6,346 nucleotides of DNA from Deltaproteobacteria bacterium. GTDB taxonomy: Bacteria; Desulfobacterota; Desulfovibrionia; Desulfovibrionales; Desulfovibrionaceae. The position numbers and the translations under genes were made by a program. The stretch spans positions 1-6,346 of the forward strand of contig JAJBSY010000145.1 in assembly GCA_020861205.1 (NCBI GenBank), read 5' to 3'. Under the pieces are notes generated by a model, which did no database searches, was not told the origin of the DNA, and saw nothing but the letters and a program-made list of their open reading frames with translations. Positions 5,899 to 6,346 of the stretch are shown piece by piece; positions within the stretch are counted from its first letter, which is position 1; the number at the start of each line of letters is the position of its first letter.

Positions 5899-6346
5899 CT
5901 ATGCGGTATGCCGCATCACCCCGGTAACGACCGCGTAGGCCTTGATGCCTTTTTTCTGGCCGGTGAAGCCGAGTTTTTCTTCCGTCGTCGCCTTGACGTT
6001 TACGCACGAAAGGGGAAGGGAGAGCAGCCGGGCCACATTGGCCGCGATCCGCTCCCGGTAAGGCGTGATCTTCGGAACCTGCGCGACCACGGTCAGGTCC
6101 GCGTGCGCGATGGCCAGCCCGTCCCGGAACGCGAGGCGCAGAACTTCGGAGAGGAGGACGCCGCTCTCGATTCCGGCATAGTGCGGATCCGAGTCCGGAA
6201 ACAAGGTGCCGATATCCCCGCGCGCGAGGCACCCGAGAATGGCGTCGATGAGCGCGTGCAAAAGCACGTCCCCGTCGGAATGCGCCGAAACCGCGACGTC
6301 CGCCGGGATGGGAACGCCGCCGAGGATGAGCGGGCGGTTGCCGCCG
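5899..6346 (-). CDS. ispF: 2-C-methyl-D-erythritol 2,4-cyclodiphosphate synthase, N-terminus outside the window
   Basis: It forms the cyclic diphosphate MEcPP from CDP-ME 2-phosphate in the MEP route to isoprenoids. The visible 148 residues cover nearly all of an IspF domain. AHSDGDVLLHAL carries a metal-binding His (visible residue 30, matching His42 of E. coli IspF). GDIGTLFPDSDP follows, and near the end KATTEEKLGFTGQKKGI is the family signature that contacts the cytidine nucleotide. The stop is TAG at 5901-5899. The first metal ligands (an Asp-x-His about 20 residues from the visible edge) lie beyond 6346. Aligned to E. coli, only about 12 residues would be missing from a stand-alone protein, but in many related bacteria IspF is fused behind IspD, which this window cannot resolve. 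The final codons contain a 6-bp inverted repeat (5901-5916). Confidence 0.96.
   Translation of the reverse strand, partial: GGNRPLILGGVPIPADVAVSAHSDGDVLLHALIDAILGCLARGDIGTLFPDSDPHYAGIESGVLLSEVLRLAFRDGLAIAHADLTVVAQVPKITPYRERIAANVARLLSLPLSCVNVKATTEEKLGFTGQKKGIKAYAVVTGVMRHTA
5901..5916 (-). repeat. Inverted repeat at the ispF stop codon
   Basis: ATGCGG and CCGCAT, separated by four bases, form a perfect 6-bp hairpin that spans the last codons and the stop of ispF (Met-Arg-His-Thr-Ala). It may be chance codon use or a 3'-end mRNA structure; no U tract follows directly. Confidence 0.4.

Noticed and set aside
5726..6232. Minus-strand frame overlapping ispF and the tRNA 3' end
   Set aside because: It is out of frame with the strongly conserved IspF sequence and runs into the tRNA; low-complexity Arg-rich translation typical of a shadow frame.

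Overview
This window looks like an ordinary housekeeping stretch of a GC-rich bacterial chromosome. The gene order dCMP deaminase - ribD - ribE - ribBA, together with the protein sequences, suggests a sulfate-reducing Desulfovibrionales-type organism. That assignment is an inference from gene order and protein character, not from a marker gene. All protein genes lie on the minus strand; a single tRNA gene is on the plus strand.

Layout, in the direction of minus-strand transcription (high to low coordinates). At the right edge is the C-terminal part of IspF (MEP isoprenoid pathway), which ends near 5899. Next, on the plus strand, is a tRNA-Arg(ACG) gene with its own strong promoter (TTGACT, 17-base spacer, TATAAC), an encoded CCA end and a 12-bp terminator-like hairpin. 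Divergent from the tRNA is a MltC-like lytic transglycosylase, followed by a small OmpH/Skp-family putative lipoprotein that has a candidate promoter of its own. After a perfect 11-bp GC-rich hairpin comes the riboflavin block: a ComEB-type dCMP deaminase overlapping ribD by one base, then ribE 10 bases later, then ribBA 52 bases later. ribBA runs off the left edge with almost its full length visible.

How the genes work together. RibBA supplies both entry reactions of riboflavin synthesis: GTP ring opening by its C-terminal GTP cyclohydrolase II domain, and formation of 3,4-dihydroxy-2-butanone 4-phosphate by its N-terminal domain. RibD performs the following deamination and reduction. RibE performs the last step, dismutation of lumazine to riboflavin. 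Lumazine synthase (ribH) is the one missing enzyme and is expected just beyond the left edge. The dCMP deaminase serves dTTP synthesis and appears co-transcribed and translationally coupled with ribD. The transglycosylase and the OmpH-like protein are cell-envelope genes unrelated to the rib pathway.

I see no mobile element, CRISPR array, toxin-antitoxin pair, defence island or new system. The points most worth a second look are a Gln at the usual catalytic His position in the RibB half of RibBA, and the strong hairpin that leaves no room for a promoter in front of the rib block.
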